Positions 24,120-34,180 are shown, numbered from the stretch's first letter. The stretch: DNA of 45,905 nucleotides from Bellilinea sp034411135 (GCA_034411135.1 DAOUMN010000010.1:1-45905); one strand, 5' to 3'. Translations and numbers: made by a program. The notes: generated by a model not told the origin, from the sequence alone.

Positions 24120-24737
24120 ATGCGGATTCTTGTATTGTGCTTTTCCCTGTTCGCCTTTGCGCTCACCCCGGTTTCTGCCGTTGCTCAAACCACTGCCGGT
24201 GTTGAACTGACCTCACCTCAGCCAGGCGCAGCGCTACAGGGTTCAGTTTCCGTAACGGGCAGCGTTGCTCCGCCTGGCTTAACAGCCTGGGAAGTGTTGT
24301 TTGCTTACGCGGAGGATGTTCCGGGCAGTAATCCATTCCTGCTGGCGCAGGGCGATCAGCCTGTGCGGGACGACATCTTGACCATGTGGGATACCACCTT
24401 GATCCCGGATGGTGATTATCGCCTGATTGTGCGGGTCAAACTGATGGATGGACGTACGGAGGATTTGGTCGTGTCCGGATTACGAGTGCGAAACTATTCT
24501 CCGATCGAGACGGCCACCTTGCAGGCGGTACAAGTTACCCCGCTGCCCGCCGACACCGCCACGCCACCATTGCCTACTTTGATCCCGAACACCCCCACTG
24601 TCTATCAACCCAATCCCGGCAGCATCCGGCGCGAGGAAGTGGTGGACAGCATGTTGCGCGGAGCTGGTTTTGCTGTTCTTGGATTGTTGATGGTTGGAAT
24701 CTATGCATCCCTCCGCCGGCGGGGCAGGCGTTCCTGA
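24120..24737 (+). CDS. Membrane-anchored extracellular protein with Ig-like domain
   Basis: The 205-residue protein has a signal peptide (about 1-22, likely cleavage after VSA), an Ig-like domain beginning VELTSPQPGAALQGSVSVTG (about 27-122), a Thr/Pro-rich stalk (about 130-165) and a C-terminal membrane helix ending in RRRGRR. This gives a surface protein anchored by its C-terminus. I do not recognise a function. The start was set by the signal peptide; the open frame extends upstream to 23667 but overlaps the divergent gene. The pth gene follows after 23 bases. Confidence 0.78.
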   Translation: MRILVLCFSLFAFALTPVSAVAQTTAGVELTSPQPGAALQGSVSVTGSVAPPGLTAWEVLFAYAEDVPGSNPFLLAQGDQPVRDDILTMWDTTLIPDGDYRLIVRVKLMDGRTEDLVVSGLRVRNYSPIETATLQAVQVTPLPADTATPPLPTLIPNTPTVYQPNPGSIRREEVVDSMLRGAGFAVLGLLMVGIYASLRRRGRRS

Positions 24738-24760
24738 CGGCGGTAACGCTGGAGGTAAGA

Positions 24761-25420
24761 TTGAGCTCAATTGGAACGCGCATTCGCAGGGTGTTCACGC
24801 GCAAGGAAAACACCGCCCAGCAAGATATTGCCAGTGGTGTGCCGGAGTTTTTACTAGTTGGATTGGGCAACCCCGGGCGTGAATACCGAAACACCCGTCA
24901 TAATGTAGGTTTTATGGTCATCGACCGGCTGGCGCAGGACGCTGGGATAGGTTTGACCCGTGTTCAGCACAAAGCTATTACTGGCATCGGCATGCTTGCT
25001 GACCACAAAGTAATCCTGGTTAAACCACAAACGTTTATGAACCTGTCCGGAGAAGCTGTGAGCGCATTGGCACGGTTTTACAAGATTCCACCGGCGTGCA
25101 TCATGGTCGTACACGACGATCTGGACCTACCGTTTGGCACATTGCGCTTGCGACCCGGTGGCGGCTCCGCTGGGCAAAAAGGCATCCAATCGATTATTGC
25201 CCGCCTGGCGACCCAAGATTTTCCACGTTTGCGTTTTGGCATTGGGCGTCCGCCGGGCAGCAAGCAAGGCGCCAATTACGTTCTGCACGGTTTTTCACCC
25301 GGCGAACAAAAAGAATTAGATTACCTTCTGGCGCGGGCAGCTGAAGCGTTGCGCGTTTTCGTTCAGGAAGGGCTGGAAACAGCGATGAATCGTTTTAATG
25401 GCGCACATCTGGAGGATTAA
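24761..25420 (+). CDS. pth: Peptidyl-tRNA hydrolase
   Basis: The 219-residue enzyme recycles tRNA from prematurely released peptidyl-tRNA. Catalytic residues are visible: Asn in VGLGNPG, His in YRNTRHNVGF, Asn in TFMNLSG and Asp in VVHDDLDLPFG. The start is TTG at 24761 with GGAGG five bases upstream, and no suitable ATG precedes the core. This gives a 27-residue basic N-terminal extension before the usual start of the family. It lies two bases before mfd. Confidence 0.95.
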   Translation: MSSIGTRIRRVFTRKENTAQQDIASGVPEFLLVGLGNPGREYRNTRHNVGFMVIDRLAQDAGIGLTRVQHKAITGIGMLADHKVILVKPQTFMNLSGEAVSALARFYKIPPACIMVVHDDLDLPFGTLRLRPGGGSAGQKGIQSIIARLATQDFPRLRFGIGRPPGSKQGANYVLHGFSPGEQKELDYLLARAAEALRVFVQEGLETAMNRFNGAHLED

Positions 25421-25422
25421 AG

Positions 25423-28400
25423 GTGCTTGATACGGTTCGTTCTTTGCGCGCTTACCAGAACTTGCTGGCGGAGCTAACCCGCGGTGATAAGCCGGTTGCA
25501 GGGCTGGGATTGATGCGTGCCGCGCGTTTGCCTCTGTTGGCGGCATTGTGGCAGGATCTTAATATGCCCATCGTGTGGATTACCGACCGCACCGACCGCG
25601 CGTTAGCGATGCTGGATGAACTCTCGTTCTGGATGGAGCGCCGGCATATCCGCATCTACCCGGAACCCAATCCACTTTTCTATGAACCGGCAGCCTGGGG
25701 CACGGTAACCCGGCGCGATCGGTTGAACAGCCTGACCGTCCTGTCTTTGTATCACCTGATGGGAGCAAATCGTCCCGAAAAGCCGCCGGTTATCCTGGCT
25801 CCATTACGGGCAGTAATGACACGCACACTGCCGCGGCGGGACTTTCTAAAAGCCAGCCGCATGCTTAAGACCGGACAAAACCTCTCGTTGGACACATTGC
25901 AGCGCAGCTGGATGGATATTGGTTATCAACCGGTGGATACGGTTCTCGAGCCGGGGCAAATTGCCCAGCGTGGCGGTATCCTGGACATATGGGTGCCAGC
26001 CGAGGACTTGCCCGCCCGCCTGGAATTTTTTGGCGAGGAGATTGACACCATTCGCTGTTTCGATCCGGCAACCCAGCGCACGATCACCCGCCTTGAACGG
26101 TTGATGATCACACCGGCGCGGGAAGTTCTGCCTGGCTATGCCCGCGCCATCAACCTCCCGTTTGAAAAAGTGGAGGAATATTATCTCCCCCTGGTGCACC
26201 CGACACCAGCCAGCATTCTCGATTATCTGCCGCGCCCGGCGCTGGTGTTGGTCGATGACCTGAATTATTTGCAGACGATTGCTAACGAGATCGAGGAACA
26301 ATCGGTACACTTGCGCGAAGAAAGTATCCGCGAGGGCACCCTGGTTGAAGGTTTCCCGCTGCCCTACCTGACTTGGTCGGAAATCGTTGATGAACTGACC
26401 ACTCTGCGCTGGTTGGATTTTGGGCACTCGGCGGGGGAGGAAGCGTCACCGCTGGCGGAGTCGTTTCAGCCTGGTCCGCGTTATGGCGGGCGGTTGAAAC
26501 CTTTTTTTGAATACCTGATTGGCTTATGCCGTGAGAACCAGTCCGCAGTGGTCGTCTCGCGTCAGGTTTCGCGCCTGAAAGAGTTGTGGGAAGAACAGAA
26601 CTGCGGGGTTACCCCTCCACAATTCCTGGAAGGAAGTTTAAGTGAAGGTTGGAGTTTGCGGTTGTCACCCAGTGAGCAATTCCACCTTCTCACTGACAGC
26701 GAAATTTTTGGCTGGGAGCGCCCGCAACCGCGCTCGCGTGCCAGACCGATTGCCGATTCGCCTGAATCAACTTACGCCGATTTCAAACCGGGCAACTGGG
26801 TGGTTCACGTGGATTACGGCATTGGGCGCTTTACCGGTTTGGTACAGCGTGTATTGGACGGTATTGAGCGCGAATTCCTGTGTTTGGAATATGCGGATGG
26901 TGACCAGCTTTTCGTCCCGGTGCATCAAGCAGATCGTCTGAGCCGCTACATTGGTCCGAGTGGTGAGACCCCAACGCCGACTCGATTGGGCAGCAGTGAA
27001 TGGAATCACACCCGCCAAAGGGTGCGCGAGGCAGTATTGGAAGTTGCCCAAGACTTGCTGGAATTGTACTCGCGACGGCAGGTTGTGGAGGGTTTTCGCT
27101 TCAGCGCGGATACAACCTGGCAGCAGGATTTGGAAGCGGCGTTTCCCTATGTGGAAACAGAAGACCAATTGAATGCGATTGCCGAAGTTAAGCGGGATAT
27201 GGAACGCCCGCGTCCGATGGATCGACTGCTGTGTGGTGATGTGGGCTATGGCAAGACCGAAGTTGCACTACGGGCAGCTTTCAAGGCGGTCATGGACGGT
27301 AAACAGGTTGCTATCCTGGTGCCGACTACTGTGCTTGCCCAGCAACATTACGAGACCTTCCGCCAGCGGTTGGCAGCCTTCCCGGTACAGGTGGAAATGC
27401 TTTCACGCTTCCGCACGCCGCGGGAACAGGACGAGATCATTTTGCGCGCTGCTCTGGGTGAAATTGATATTGTCATCGGTACCCACCGCCTGCTGCAGGC
27501 GGATGTCAGTTTCAAAGACCTGGGCTTGTTGATCATTGACGAAGAGCAGCGCTTTGGCGTGACGCATAAAGAGCATTTCAAGCGCCTGCGTACCGAGGTG
27601 GATGTGCTTACCCTGACTGCAACGCCCATCCCGCGTACCCTGTACATGGCGTTGACGGGTGTGCGCGACATTTCGGTGATCAACACACCGCCCGCCGAAC
27701 GTCTTCCGATCATTACCCATATAGGACCCTATTCGCAGCGACTGGTGCGCCAGGCAATTCTACGCGAACTGGAGCGTGGCGGGCAGGTGTTCTTCGTTCA
27801 CAATCGGGTGCAGACCATCCGTGCCATGGAACGCCATTTGCACAACCTGGTTCCCGAGGCGCGCGTAGGGGTTGCCCACGGGCAGATGAATGAGTCTGAA
27901 TTGGCGCAGGTCATGCACGAATTCACCCACGGGCGGATCGACGTCTTGTTGTGTACCTCGATCATCGAATCTGGATTGGATATTCCCAATGCCAATACAT
28001 TGATCGTTGATCGTGGTGATACCTTTGGTCTGGCGCAGTTGTATCAATTGCGCGGCAGGGTTGGGCGTGGGGCGCAGCGGGCATATGCGTATTTCTTCCG
28101 CCATCGTCACAAAGCGCCGACCCCCGAAGGGCAGGAACGTCTGGAAGTCATTGCCGAGAATACCCAATTAGGTGCGGGTTATTCCATAGCCATGCGAGAC
28201 CTGGAAATGCGCGGAGCAGGTGAATTGCTGGGCAACCGCCAGCACGGTTATATTGCCAGTGTCGGCTTCCACCTTTATACCCGCCTGCTGGCGCAGGCAG
28301 TGCGCCAGCTTCGCCAGGTCAGCGACCTTACCCTGCCGGTGCTGCCTGCGGAGGAAATCCGCGAACTGCGCATGGCGGTGGCGGTCGATCTCCCGCTGGC

Positions 28401-28842
28401 AAGCGGTATTCCCTCCGGTTATGTGGCAGACCAGCAGACGCGGTTGAGTCTCTACCGCCGTATTGCTGACGTGCAAGATCAGGGTGAACTTGATGCACTG
28501 GCGGTGGAGTTTGAGGATCGTTTTGGCACGCTGCCGGAGCAGGTTCACCACTTGTTTTACCAAATGCGGGTCAAGCTGATGGCGGAGGAAGTCGGGCTAA
28601 CCGCCGTGGCAGTCGAAAATGACCAGATTGTGCTGCGCTTTCCACCATTGCCGGAAACCGTCCAGGCGCGCAACCTTCCGCCGGTTGGAGGAGCAGTACG
28701 AGCGGGCAAAAATGCTTACCGCATGCCGTATTTGCGCGAAGACCCTGCCTGGCAGGAGACCCTTTTGCAAACTCTGCGCGCGATTAAGACTGCTTTGAGT
28801 ATCGAGTGGAATGAACAAGCCAATCGGATTGGCGAATATTAG
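25423..28842 (+). CDS. mfd: Transcription-repair coupling factor
   Basis: The 1139-residue protein has the full Mfd layout: a UvrB-like N-terminal module, an RNA-polymerase-interacting CarD-like domain (about 450-510, GNWVVHVDYGIGRFTGLVQR), and a RecG-like translocase with GDVGYGKTEVALRAA (about 604), the DEEQ box in LLIIDEEQRFGV, TATPIPRTLYMAL and QLRGRVGRG. The C-terminal TRCF domain follows (about 980-1139). It removes stalled RNA polymerase and recruits UvrA/B to the lesion. The start is GTG with GGAGG seven bases upstream. Confidence 0.98.
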   Translation: MLDTVRSLRAYQNLLAELTRGDKPVAGLGLMRAARLPLLAALWQDLNMPIVWITDRTDRALAMLDELSFWMERRHIRIYPEPNPLFYEPAAWGTVTRRDRLNSLTVLSLYHLMGANRPEKPPVILAPLRAVMTRTLPRRDFLKASRMLKTGQNLSLDTLQRSWMDIGYQPVDTVLEPGQIAQRGGILDIWVPAEDLPARLEFFGEEIDTIRCFDPATQRTITRLERLMITPAREVLPGYARAINLPFEKVEEYYLPLVHPTPASILDYLPRPALVLVDDLNYLQTIANEIEEQSVHLREESIREGTLVEGFPLPYLTWSEIVDELTTLRWLDFGHSAGEEASPLAESFQPGPRYGGRLKPFFEYLIGLCRENQSAVVVSRQVSRLKELWEEQNCGVTPPQFLEGSLSEGWSLRLSPSEQFHLLTDSEIFGWERPQPRSRARPIADSPESTYADFKPGNWVVHVDYGIGRFTGLVQRVLDGIEREFLCLEYADGDQLFVPVHQADRLSRYIGPSGETPTPTRLGSSEWNHTRQRVREAVLEVAQDLLELYSRRQVVEGFRFSADTTWQQDLEAAFPYVETEDQLNAIAEVKRDMERPRPMDRLLCGDVGYGKTEVALRAAFKAVMDGKQVAILVPTTVLAQQHYETFRQRLAAFPVQVEMLSRFRTPREQDEIILRAALGEIDIVIGTHRLLQADVSFKDLGLLIIDEEQRFGVTHKEHFKRLRTEVDVLTLTATPIPRTLYMALTGVRDISVINTPPAERLPIITHIGPYSQRLVRQAILRELERGGQVFFVHNRVQTIRAMERHLHNLVPEARVGVAHGQMNESELAQVMHEFTHGRIDVLLCTSIIESGLDIPNANTLIVDRGDTFGLAQLYQLRGRVGRGAQRAYAYFFRHRHKAPTPEGQERLEVIAENTQLGAGYSIAMRDLEMRGAGELLGNRQHGYIASVGFHLYTRLLAQAVRQLRQVSDLTLPVLPAEEIRELRMAVAVDLPLASGIPSGYVADQQTRLSLYRRIADVQDQGELDALAVEFEDRFGTLPEQVHHLFYQMRVKLMAEEVGLTAVAVENDQIVLRFPPLPETVQARNLPPVGGAVRAGKNAYRMPYLREDPAWQETLLQTLRAIKTALSIEWNEQANRIGEY

Positions 28843-28869
28843 AAATTTTGTTTTATTTTTGGTTTTTTG

Positions 28870-28878
28870 TGATACAAT
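28870..28878 (+). promoter_or_regulatory. Extended -10 promoter of uvrB
   Basis: TGATACAAT lies in the 87-base gap between mfd and uvrB, after a T-rich stretch. TTGTTT lies 19 bases upstream of the hexamer. I found no LexA-type box here. Confidence 0.5.
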
Positions 28879-28929
28879 CCACTCGTTCGCTTGTTTCTTT
28901 TTCTTCGGACGATAGAAAAGGTGGCTCGA

Positions 28930-30978
28930 ATGGACTTTAAATTACATGCGCCGTATATTCCCACCGGCAATCAACCCGAAGCCATCCGCCAGCTGGTGGA
29001 GGGCATTCGCAATGGGCGGCGTCACCAGGTGCTGCTTGGTGCAACCGGTACGGGCAAAACTTTCACCATGGCAAATGTGATCCAGGAATTACAAATGCCG
29101 GCGTTGGTAATGGCGCACAACAAGACCTTGGCAGCTCAGTTATATGCAGAGTTCAAGGAATTTTTCCCGGAAAACGCGGTTGAATATTTCGTCAGCTATT
29201 ATGATTACTATCAACCGGAAGCCTACGTTCCTCAACGCGACCTTTATATTGAGAAAGAGACCGAGATCAACGATGAAATCGAGCGACTGCGCCTGGCAGC
29301 CACCACCGCGTTGATGTCCCGGCGGGATGTGATCATTGTTGCATCTGTTTCGTGCATTTATGGTTTAGGCAATCCCGAGGAGTTCGGTAAAGGGCAGATA
29401 TCGCTCGAAATTGGCAAAATCTACCGCCGTAATGCACTGCTGCGCCAGTTGATTGAAATACAATACCATCGCAATGACCTGGATCTGCGCGCCGGGACGT
29501 TTCGCGTGCGTGGGGACACTCTGGAAATCTATCCTGCTTATGAGGATCGCAGGATTATCCGCGCAACTTTCTTCGGCGATGAAGTCGAACGCATCCAGGT
29601 CGTCAACCCGCTGACCGGCGAGTTATATGAGCAGCCGGATCAAATTGCCATCTTTCCGGCAAAACATTTCATTACCGGCGAGGAACGACTCAAAGCTGCA
29701 TTGCAATCCATTGAGGAAGAATTGAACCAGCAACTGGATTACTTCCAGAAGAATGGAAAGTTGCTCGAGGCGCAACGGATTGAACAGCGCACCCGTTATG
29801 ATCTGGAAATGCTGCGCGAGGCAGGTTACTGTTCCGGCATTGAAAACTATTCCCGTCATCTCGATCAACGCCCACCCGGTTCGGCTCCCTGGACGTTGAT
29901 CGATTATCTGCCCAGTGAATACCTGCTCTTCCTGGACGAATCACACATGACTATCCCGCAGATTCGCGGCATGTATAATGGCGACCGTTCACGCAAACAA
30001 ACCCTGGCAGATTATGGTTTCCGTCTGCCCTCAGCGCTGGATAACCGCCCATTGAAATTTGATGAGTTCGAGGAACACATGGGCTATACTATCTACACCT
30101 CGGCAACCCCGGCTTCATATGAACTGGGACGCGCTGACCAGGTGGTTGAGCAAATCATTCGCCCAACTGGGCTGGTTGATCCAGAAATCGAGGTGCGTCC
30201 AACCCGTGGACAGGTGGATGACTTGGTAAAGGAGATTCGCAAACGGGTTGAGATGGGCGAGCGCGTGCTGGTTACCACATTGACCAAGCGCATGGCGGAA
30301 GACCTGGCGGATTACCTGTTGGAAATGGGTATCAAGGTCCATTACCTCCACTCGGAGGTGGAGACACTTGAACGTGTGGGTATCCTGCGCGATTTGCGGC
30401 GGGGTGTGTTCGATGTGGTAGTCGGGATTAACCTGCTGCGCGAAGGACTTGACCTGCCGGAAGTGTCGCTGGTAGCCATACTGGATGCTGACAAGGAAGG
30501 TTTTTTACGTTCCGGCACCGCATTAATTCAAACGGTTGGACGGGCAGCCCGGCATGTCAACGGGCGGGTGATCATGTACGCGGATAAGATCACCGATTCG
30601 ATGCGCTTTGCGATTGACGAAACCAACCGCCGCCGTGCCAAGCAAACTGCCTACAATCAGCAGCATGGCATCGAACCGGTTGGTATTGTCAAGGCGATCC
30701 ATGACCTGACCGAGCGGCTGACCCTGACCCAGGGCGTGGCAGAATCGCGCGCCGAGTATCAGGCAGGCAAGAAGGGTTTTGTGCCCATCCCGCCTAACGA
30801 GTTAAAGCGCCTGATCCATGAGATGGAAAAGCAAATGAAGCAGGCTGCTAAGGATCTCGAATTTGAGAAAGCAGCCGGGCTGCGCGACCAGATCTTTGAA
30901 TTGCGTTCAATGCTGGCGGAGGAAAGCAATCTGCCCCCCTGGCAGAAAGCCCGTCTCTTGGCTGGAGAAGAGCCATGA
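28930..30978 (+). CDS. uvrB: Excinuclease ABC subunit B
   Basis: The 682-residue nucleotide excision repair helicase has Walker A GATGTGKTFTMAN (about 36-48). The beta-hairpin region with YYDYYQPEAYVPQRDLYIEK inserts at the lesion. Further motifs are DESH, the YTSATPASYEL motif, and the C-terminal UVR domain (KDLEFEKAAGLRDQI) that binds UvrC. The start at 28930 (MDFKLHAP) is supported by AGGTGG and family length; a reading from 28891 adds 13 residues. It follows mfd but has its own promoter. Confidence 0.98.
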   Translation: MDFKLHAPYIPTGNQPEAIRQLVEGIRNGRRHQVLLGATGTGKTFTMANVIQELQMPALVMAHNKTLAAQLYAEFKEFFPENAVEYFVSYYDYYQPEAYVPQRDLYIEKETEINDEIERLRLAATTALMSRRDVIIVASVSCIYGLGNPEEFGKGQISLEIGKIYRRNALLRQLIEIQYHRNDLDLRAGTFRVRGDTLEIYPAYEDRRIIRATFFGDEVERIQVVNPLTGELYEQPDQIAIFPAKHFITGEERLKAALQSIEEELNQQLDYFQKNGKLLEAQRIEQRTRYDLEMLREAGYCSGIENYSRHLDQRPPGSAPWTLIDYLPSEYLLFLDESHMTIPQIRGMYNGDRSRKQTLADYGFRLPSALDNRPLKFDEFEEHMGYTIYTSATPASYELGRADQVVEQIIRPTGLVDPEIEVRPTRGQVDDLVKEIRKRVEMGERVLVTTLTKRMAEDLADYLLEMGIKVHYLHSEVETLERVGILRDLRRGVFDVVVGINLLREGLDLPEVSLVAILDADKEGFLRSGTALIQTVGRAARHVNGRVIMYADKITDSMRFAIDETNRRRAKQTAYNQQHGIEPVGIVKAIHDLTERLTLTQGVAESRAEYQAGKKGFVPIPPNELKRLIHEMEKQMKQAAKDLEFEKAAGLRDQIFELRSMLAEESNLPPWQKARLLAGEEP

Positions 30979-31069
30979 TTGTTTGACTTGGCGCAAAGCT
31001 GGAAGACAAACGCCGGGTTATACTCCTCGTAGCGGTTGACAAACAATCACACACCTTGAGGAAAAAACA

Positions 31070-31918
31070 TTGCGAGTACAGGTGCGCTCCGATAACCCGG
31101 TTAAGCTTTTCCAACGCCAGATTGCCATTCCAATCGAACACGGCTCGTGGGTCTTTCTGCTCAGTCCGCTTCTGATCGGTTTAGCGGCAGCCGGGCAGTT
31201 TTCGTATTCCACTGCCTGGTTGATATTGGCAGTCGTAGCAGGCTTTTTCTTTCGTCAGCCGCTGACCATTGCTGTCAAGGTGATGAGTAAGCGCCGCCCA
31301 AATCGGGAATTGATCCCCGCCTTGTTCTGGATGGGCGCTTATGCAACCGTTGCTTTAGTGGGTGTAGCCGGTATCGTCCGGGCAGGGCAGGGATTCATCC
31401 TGGTACTTGGTATCCCGGCGCTTCCGGTCTTGGGCTGGCATTTATGGCTGGTCAGCCGCCGCGAGGAACGGCGCAAACCGCTGGTTGAGATTGCCGGCAG
31501 CGGCGTACTGGCGCTTAGCGCCCCGGCTGCCTACTGGTTAGGTACTGGCTCGCTGGATGCGACTGGCTGGCTGTTGTGGCTGCTGCTCTGGTTGCAAGCA
31601 GCGGGATCGATCCTGTACGCATATTTACGACTGGAGCAAAGGGTTTGGAAACAAGTGCCATCCGTCAGCGCATGCTGGAAAGCGGGTATCCTGCCGTTGA
31701 TAGTTACCAGCCTATCCTTGCTTATGGTAACTGGTCTGTCGCTGCAAGGCTGGCTGCCTGTGCTTTTGCCGCTGGCGTACCTGATCCAGGTGGTAGAAAC
31801 ATTGTGGGGCATTCTCCATCCAGCCCTGGCGGCAAAGCCGGTGGCAATTGGAGTGCGCCAGTTAATCGTCAGCGTAGCTTTCACACTGGTGTTTACTGCC
31901 ATCTGGCTGGCGGGCTAA
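31070..31918 (+). CDS. YwiC-like membrane protein
   Basis: The 282-residue protein has about eight hydrophobic helices. It starts with the diagnostic IPIEHGSWVFLLSPLLIGL and has FFFRQPLTI, both shared with Bacillus YwiC, which lies near anaerobic respiration genes; its function is unknown. The start is TTG at 31070 with GAGG eight bases upstream. A later GTG four codons in is possible. It converges on the diguanylate cyclase gene with 26 bases between. Confidence 0.8.
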   Translation: MRVQVRSDNPVKLFQRQIAIPIEHGSWVFLLSPLLIGLAAAGQFSYSTAWLILAVVAGFFFRQPLTIAVKVMSKRRPNRELIPALFWMGAYATVALVGVAGIVRAGQGFILVLGIPALPVLGWHLWLVSRREERRKPLVEIAGSGVLALSAPAAYWLGTGSLDATGWLLWLLLWLQAAGSILYAYLRLEQRVWKQVPSVSACWKAGILPLIVTSLSLLMVTGLSLQGWLPVLLPLAYLIQVVETLWGILHPALAAKPVAIGVRQLIVSVAFTLVFTAIWLAG

Positions 31919-31944
31919 GTCGGGGAATTTTTCCGTGCAGGTGG

Positions 31945-34095
31945 TTATTCTGGCAGGTCGCTGTACATAACAGCTCGATTGCGCACCGATTTTTTCACAC
32001 GGTACAGAGCATGATCGGCTTGACGGAGCAAATCGGTCAGGTCGTATCCGGAGGTGTGGTTGGTTGAAGCGCCCATACTGACCGAAATGAACAAAGTGTC
32101 CTCACCAACCCGCACCGGCTCAAGAGTGATTGCCTGGCGCAAGCGCTCTAGCGTGTTTTTGACATCTGCCGGATCAATACCTGTCAGAAGCATGACAAAC
32201 TCATCACCACCATAGCGTCCAAGAACATCAGCCGGGCGCAGGCGGTTGCTTAAGCGCCTAGTAACAGCGCTTAAAACCTGGTCTCCCAGCGCATGACCGT
32301 AGGTGTCGTTGATTTCTTTGAAGTTGTCCAGGTCAAAAACCACCAGTGCGAGGGGCAAGTTGTTGCGTTTGGCAATCTGGATGACTTCATTGCAGCGCTG
32401 GAACAAACCTCTCCGGTTGTAAGTGCCGGTCAGCGGATCGGTGAAGGACAGGCTTTTAACTTCTTCATACAGGCGAGCATTTTCAACCGCTAGCGCAGCC
32501 TGGTCAGCAAATGCCTGCAGGCGGAAGATCACGTCCTCGTTGTAGAAACCTGGCGTGGAGCTATCCAGATTGAGAAAGCCGATCACCTGACCATGGCTGA
32601 GCAAGGGCATTCCGGCGTAGGATTTAATCCACCCCATGGTAGTGTTGTTTTTCCACAGAGTAGATTGTTCGGTATTGGGTATGACCAGCGGTAAACGGGT
32701 TTCGGAGATTTTGCGCAGGCTGGGAAAGTCGTCGAGATGGAAGCGTAGTCCTTCCATTGCCGTGGCGGATTGGTTCTTTGTGTAGCCTTGATGCAATATT
32801 ACCTTGACCCAATCCTCCTCGAGCAGCATCAAATTCGCAGATTCGTGGGGCACAACTTTGCCGACATTTTTGAGAATCCGTTCGACGACTTCACGGAAGT
32901 TGAGTGTGCTGGTAATCGCCGAAGCCGTGTCACGCAACGCCTCCGAAAGAGCACGCAATTCGCGTTCCGTATCTTCTGCCCATTTGCGCTCGGTGATGTC
33001 AAAGGCAATGACCAGATAGCCAATGATCGTATTTCTTTCCTCAATGGGGGTAACCGTGCAGTAGGCAGTGAACTGCGCCCCATTGCGCCGTTTGAGGGTC
33101 AACTCACCATTCCAGGAATTTCCTGCCGAAACGATTTGGCGGACGTTGTCAATTTCTTGTTGGGACAGATCGGGGACAAAAGTTTCGAAAATCGGCCGTC
33201 CAAGCACATAATTTTTTTCGTGACCAAAAAGGAATTCACAAAAGCGATTCAAATAGAGAATTTTTCCCGTCTGGTCAATGGCAATGGCAGCCTGCCCAAT
33301 GGTGTCCAATAAGTGGGCTTGAAAGAGAATGCGTTTTTCCCGTTCTTTATGATCGGTGATATCGCGGTAACTGGCAAGTGCACCACTTACTTGTTGATCC
33401 TCGTTGAGGATCGGCACAGTGTTGACCGAAAGCCAACGAACATCACCATCGGCGGTAATCAAACCCTGTTCGAAATCCTTGATACCTGATTGGGTCTTCA
33501 AGGTGCGCACCAAGGGAATACTATCTTCGGGCAATAGGTTCAATTCGGTATCCACCTGCTGCCAACCGCAATTATCGCAGGCAGAAGTCAGCAACTGTTC
33601 CGGGTTTTGACCAAAGATTTCCTCTGCGGCGCGGTTCGCAAAGGTGACCTTGCCGGATAAATCCACCATCACAATCCCTTCGGATATGGTTTGCAGGATA
33701 TTATTCAGTTGTTGCCGAGCGTGTTGCAGGTCCTGGCGGGCTTTTACCTGTTCGGTAACCACCTGGAAGTAGACAGTAATGCCGTTTTGATGCGGAAATA
33801 CGCGTACCCGGTACCAGTTCTGGTACGGCTCGATTGGAAAATAGGTTTCAAAGGTCAGATCAGTTTTGCACTGGATAGCGTAGCGGTATTTTTCCTCGAA
33901 TATCGAACCACGCGCTTGCGGGAAAACGTCGAACAGCATTTTTCCCAAGGCTTCTTCGCGATGGATGTGCAGCAGGTGTTCTGCGGCGTGATTAAAATAA
34001 GTGACAACCAGATGGTCATCCAATGCAAAGAAGGCATCGCTGATGCTTTCCAGCACCTGGGCAGAGTTGAGTTCAAAGCCTGGATTTAGGCTCAT
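31945..34095 (-). CDS. Diguanylate cyclase with three PAS and one GAF domain
   Basis: The 716-residue cytoplasmic sensor-cyclase has PAS domains at about 10-120, 130-245 and 255-375, a GAF domain at about 395-540 and a GGDEF domain at about 555-710. The active site RYGGDEF (about 628) is intact. Five residues before it lies RPAD, the RxxD inhibitory site for c-di-GMP feedback. No EAL domain is present. The middle PAS contains CDNCGW, a Cys pair that might bind a ligand or respond to redox; this is speculation. The start is the ATG at 34095; the TTG at 34113 is less likely. Confidence 0.93.
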   Translation of the reverse strand: MSLNPGFELNSAQVLESISDAFFALDDHLVVTYFNHAAEHLLHIHREEALGKMLFDVFPQARGSIFEEKYRYAIQCKTDLTFETYFPIEPYQNWYRVRVFPHQNGITVYFQVVTEQVKARQDLQHARQQLNNILQTISEGIVMVDLSGKVTFANRAAEEIFGQNPEQLLTSACDNCGWQQVDTELNLLPEDSIPLVRTLKTQSGIKDFEQGLITADGDVRWLSVNTVPILNEDQQVSGALASYRDITDHKEREKRILFQAHLLDTIGQAAIAIDQTGKILYLNRFCEFLFGHEKNYVLGRPIFETFVPDLSQQEIDNVRQIVSAGNSWNGELTLKRRNGAQFTAYCTVTPIEERNTIIGYLVIAFDITERKWAEDTERELRALSEALRDTASAITSTLNFREVVERILKNVGKVVPHESANLMLLEEDWVKVILHQGYTKNQSATAMEGLRFHLDDFPSLRKISETRLPLVIPNTEQSTLWKNNTTMGWIKSYAGMPLLSHGQVIGFLNLDSSTPGFYNEDVIFRLQAFADQAALAVENARLYEEVKSLSFTDPLTGTYNRRGLFQRCNEVIQIAKRNNLPLALVVFDLDNFKEINDTYGHALGDQVLSAVTRRLSNRLRPADVLGRYGGDEFVMLLTGIDPADVKNTLERLRQAITLEPVRVGEDTLFISVSMGASTNHTSGYDLTDLLRQADHALYRVKKSVRNRAVMYSDLPE

Positions 34096-34136
34096 GGAAT
34101 CTTGCCTTTTCAAAACTTGAGAAAAAAGATGGTCTT

Positions 34137-34165
34137 AGTGTAGTAGAAATGTAAATGAATTGCAA
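34137..34165 (-). promoter_or_regulatory. Putative promoter of the diguanylate cyclase
   Basis: On the minus strand TTGCAA (34160-34165), a 17-base spacer and TACACT (34137-34142) lie 42 bases before the ATG. Confidence 0.45.
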
Positions 34166-34171
34166 GGTATG

Positions 34172-34180
34172 TGGTAAACT
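34172..34180 (+). promoter_or_regulatory. Extended -10 candidate before the CAP-domain gene
   Basis: TGGTAAACT ends 20 bases before the ATG at 34201. The same nine bases precede the alanine-dehydrogenase-like pair. An AT-rich TAATAT six bases before the ATG is an alternative leaderless box. Confidence 0.3.

Noticed and set aside
31036..31041. TTGACA upstream of the YwiC-like gene
   Set aside because: No -10-like hexamer lies 16-19 bases downstream; that position holds the ribosome-binding region.
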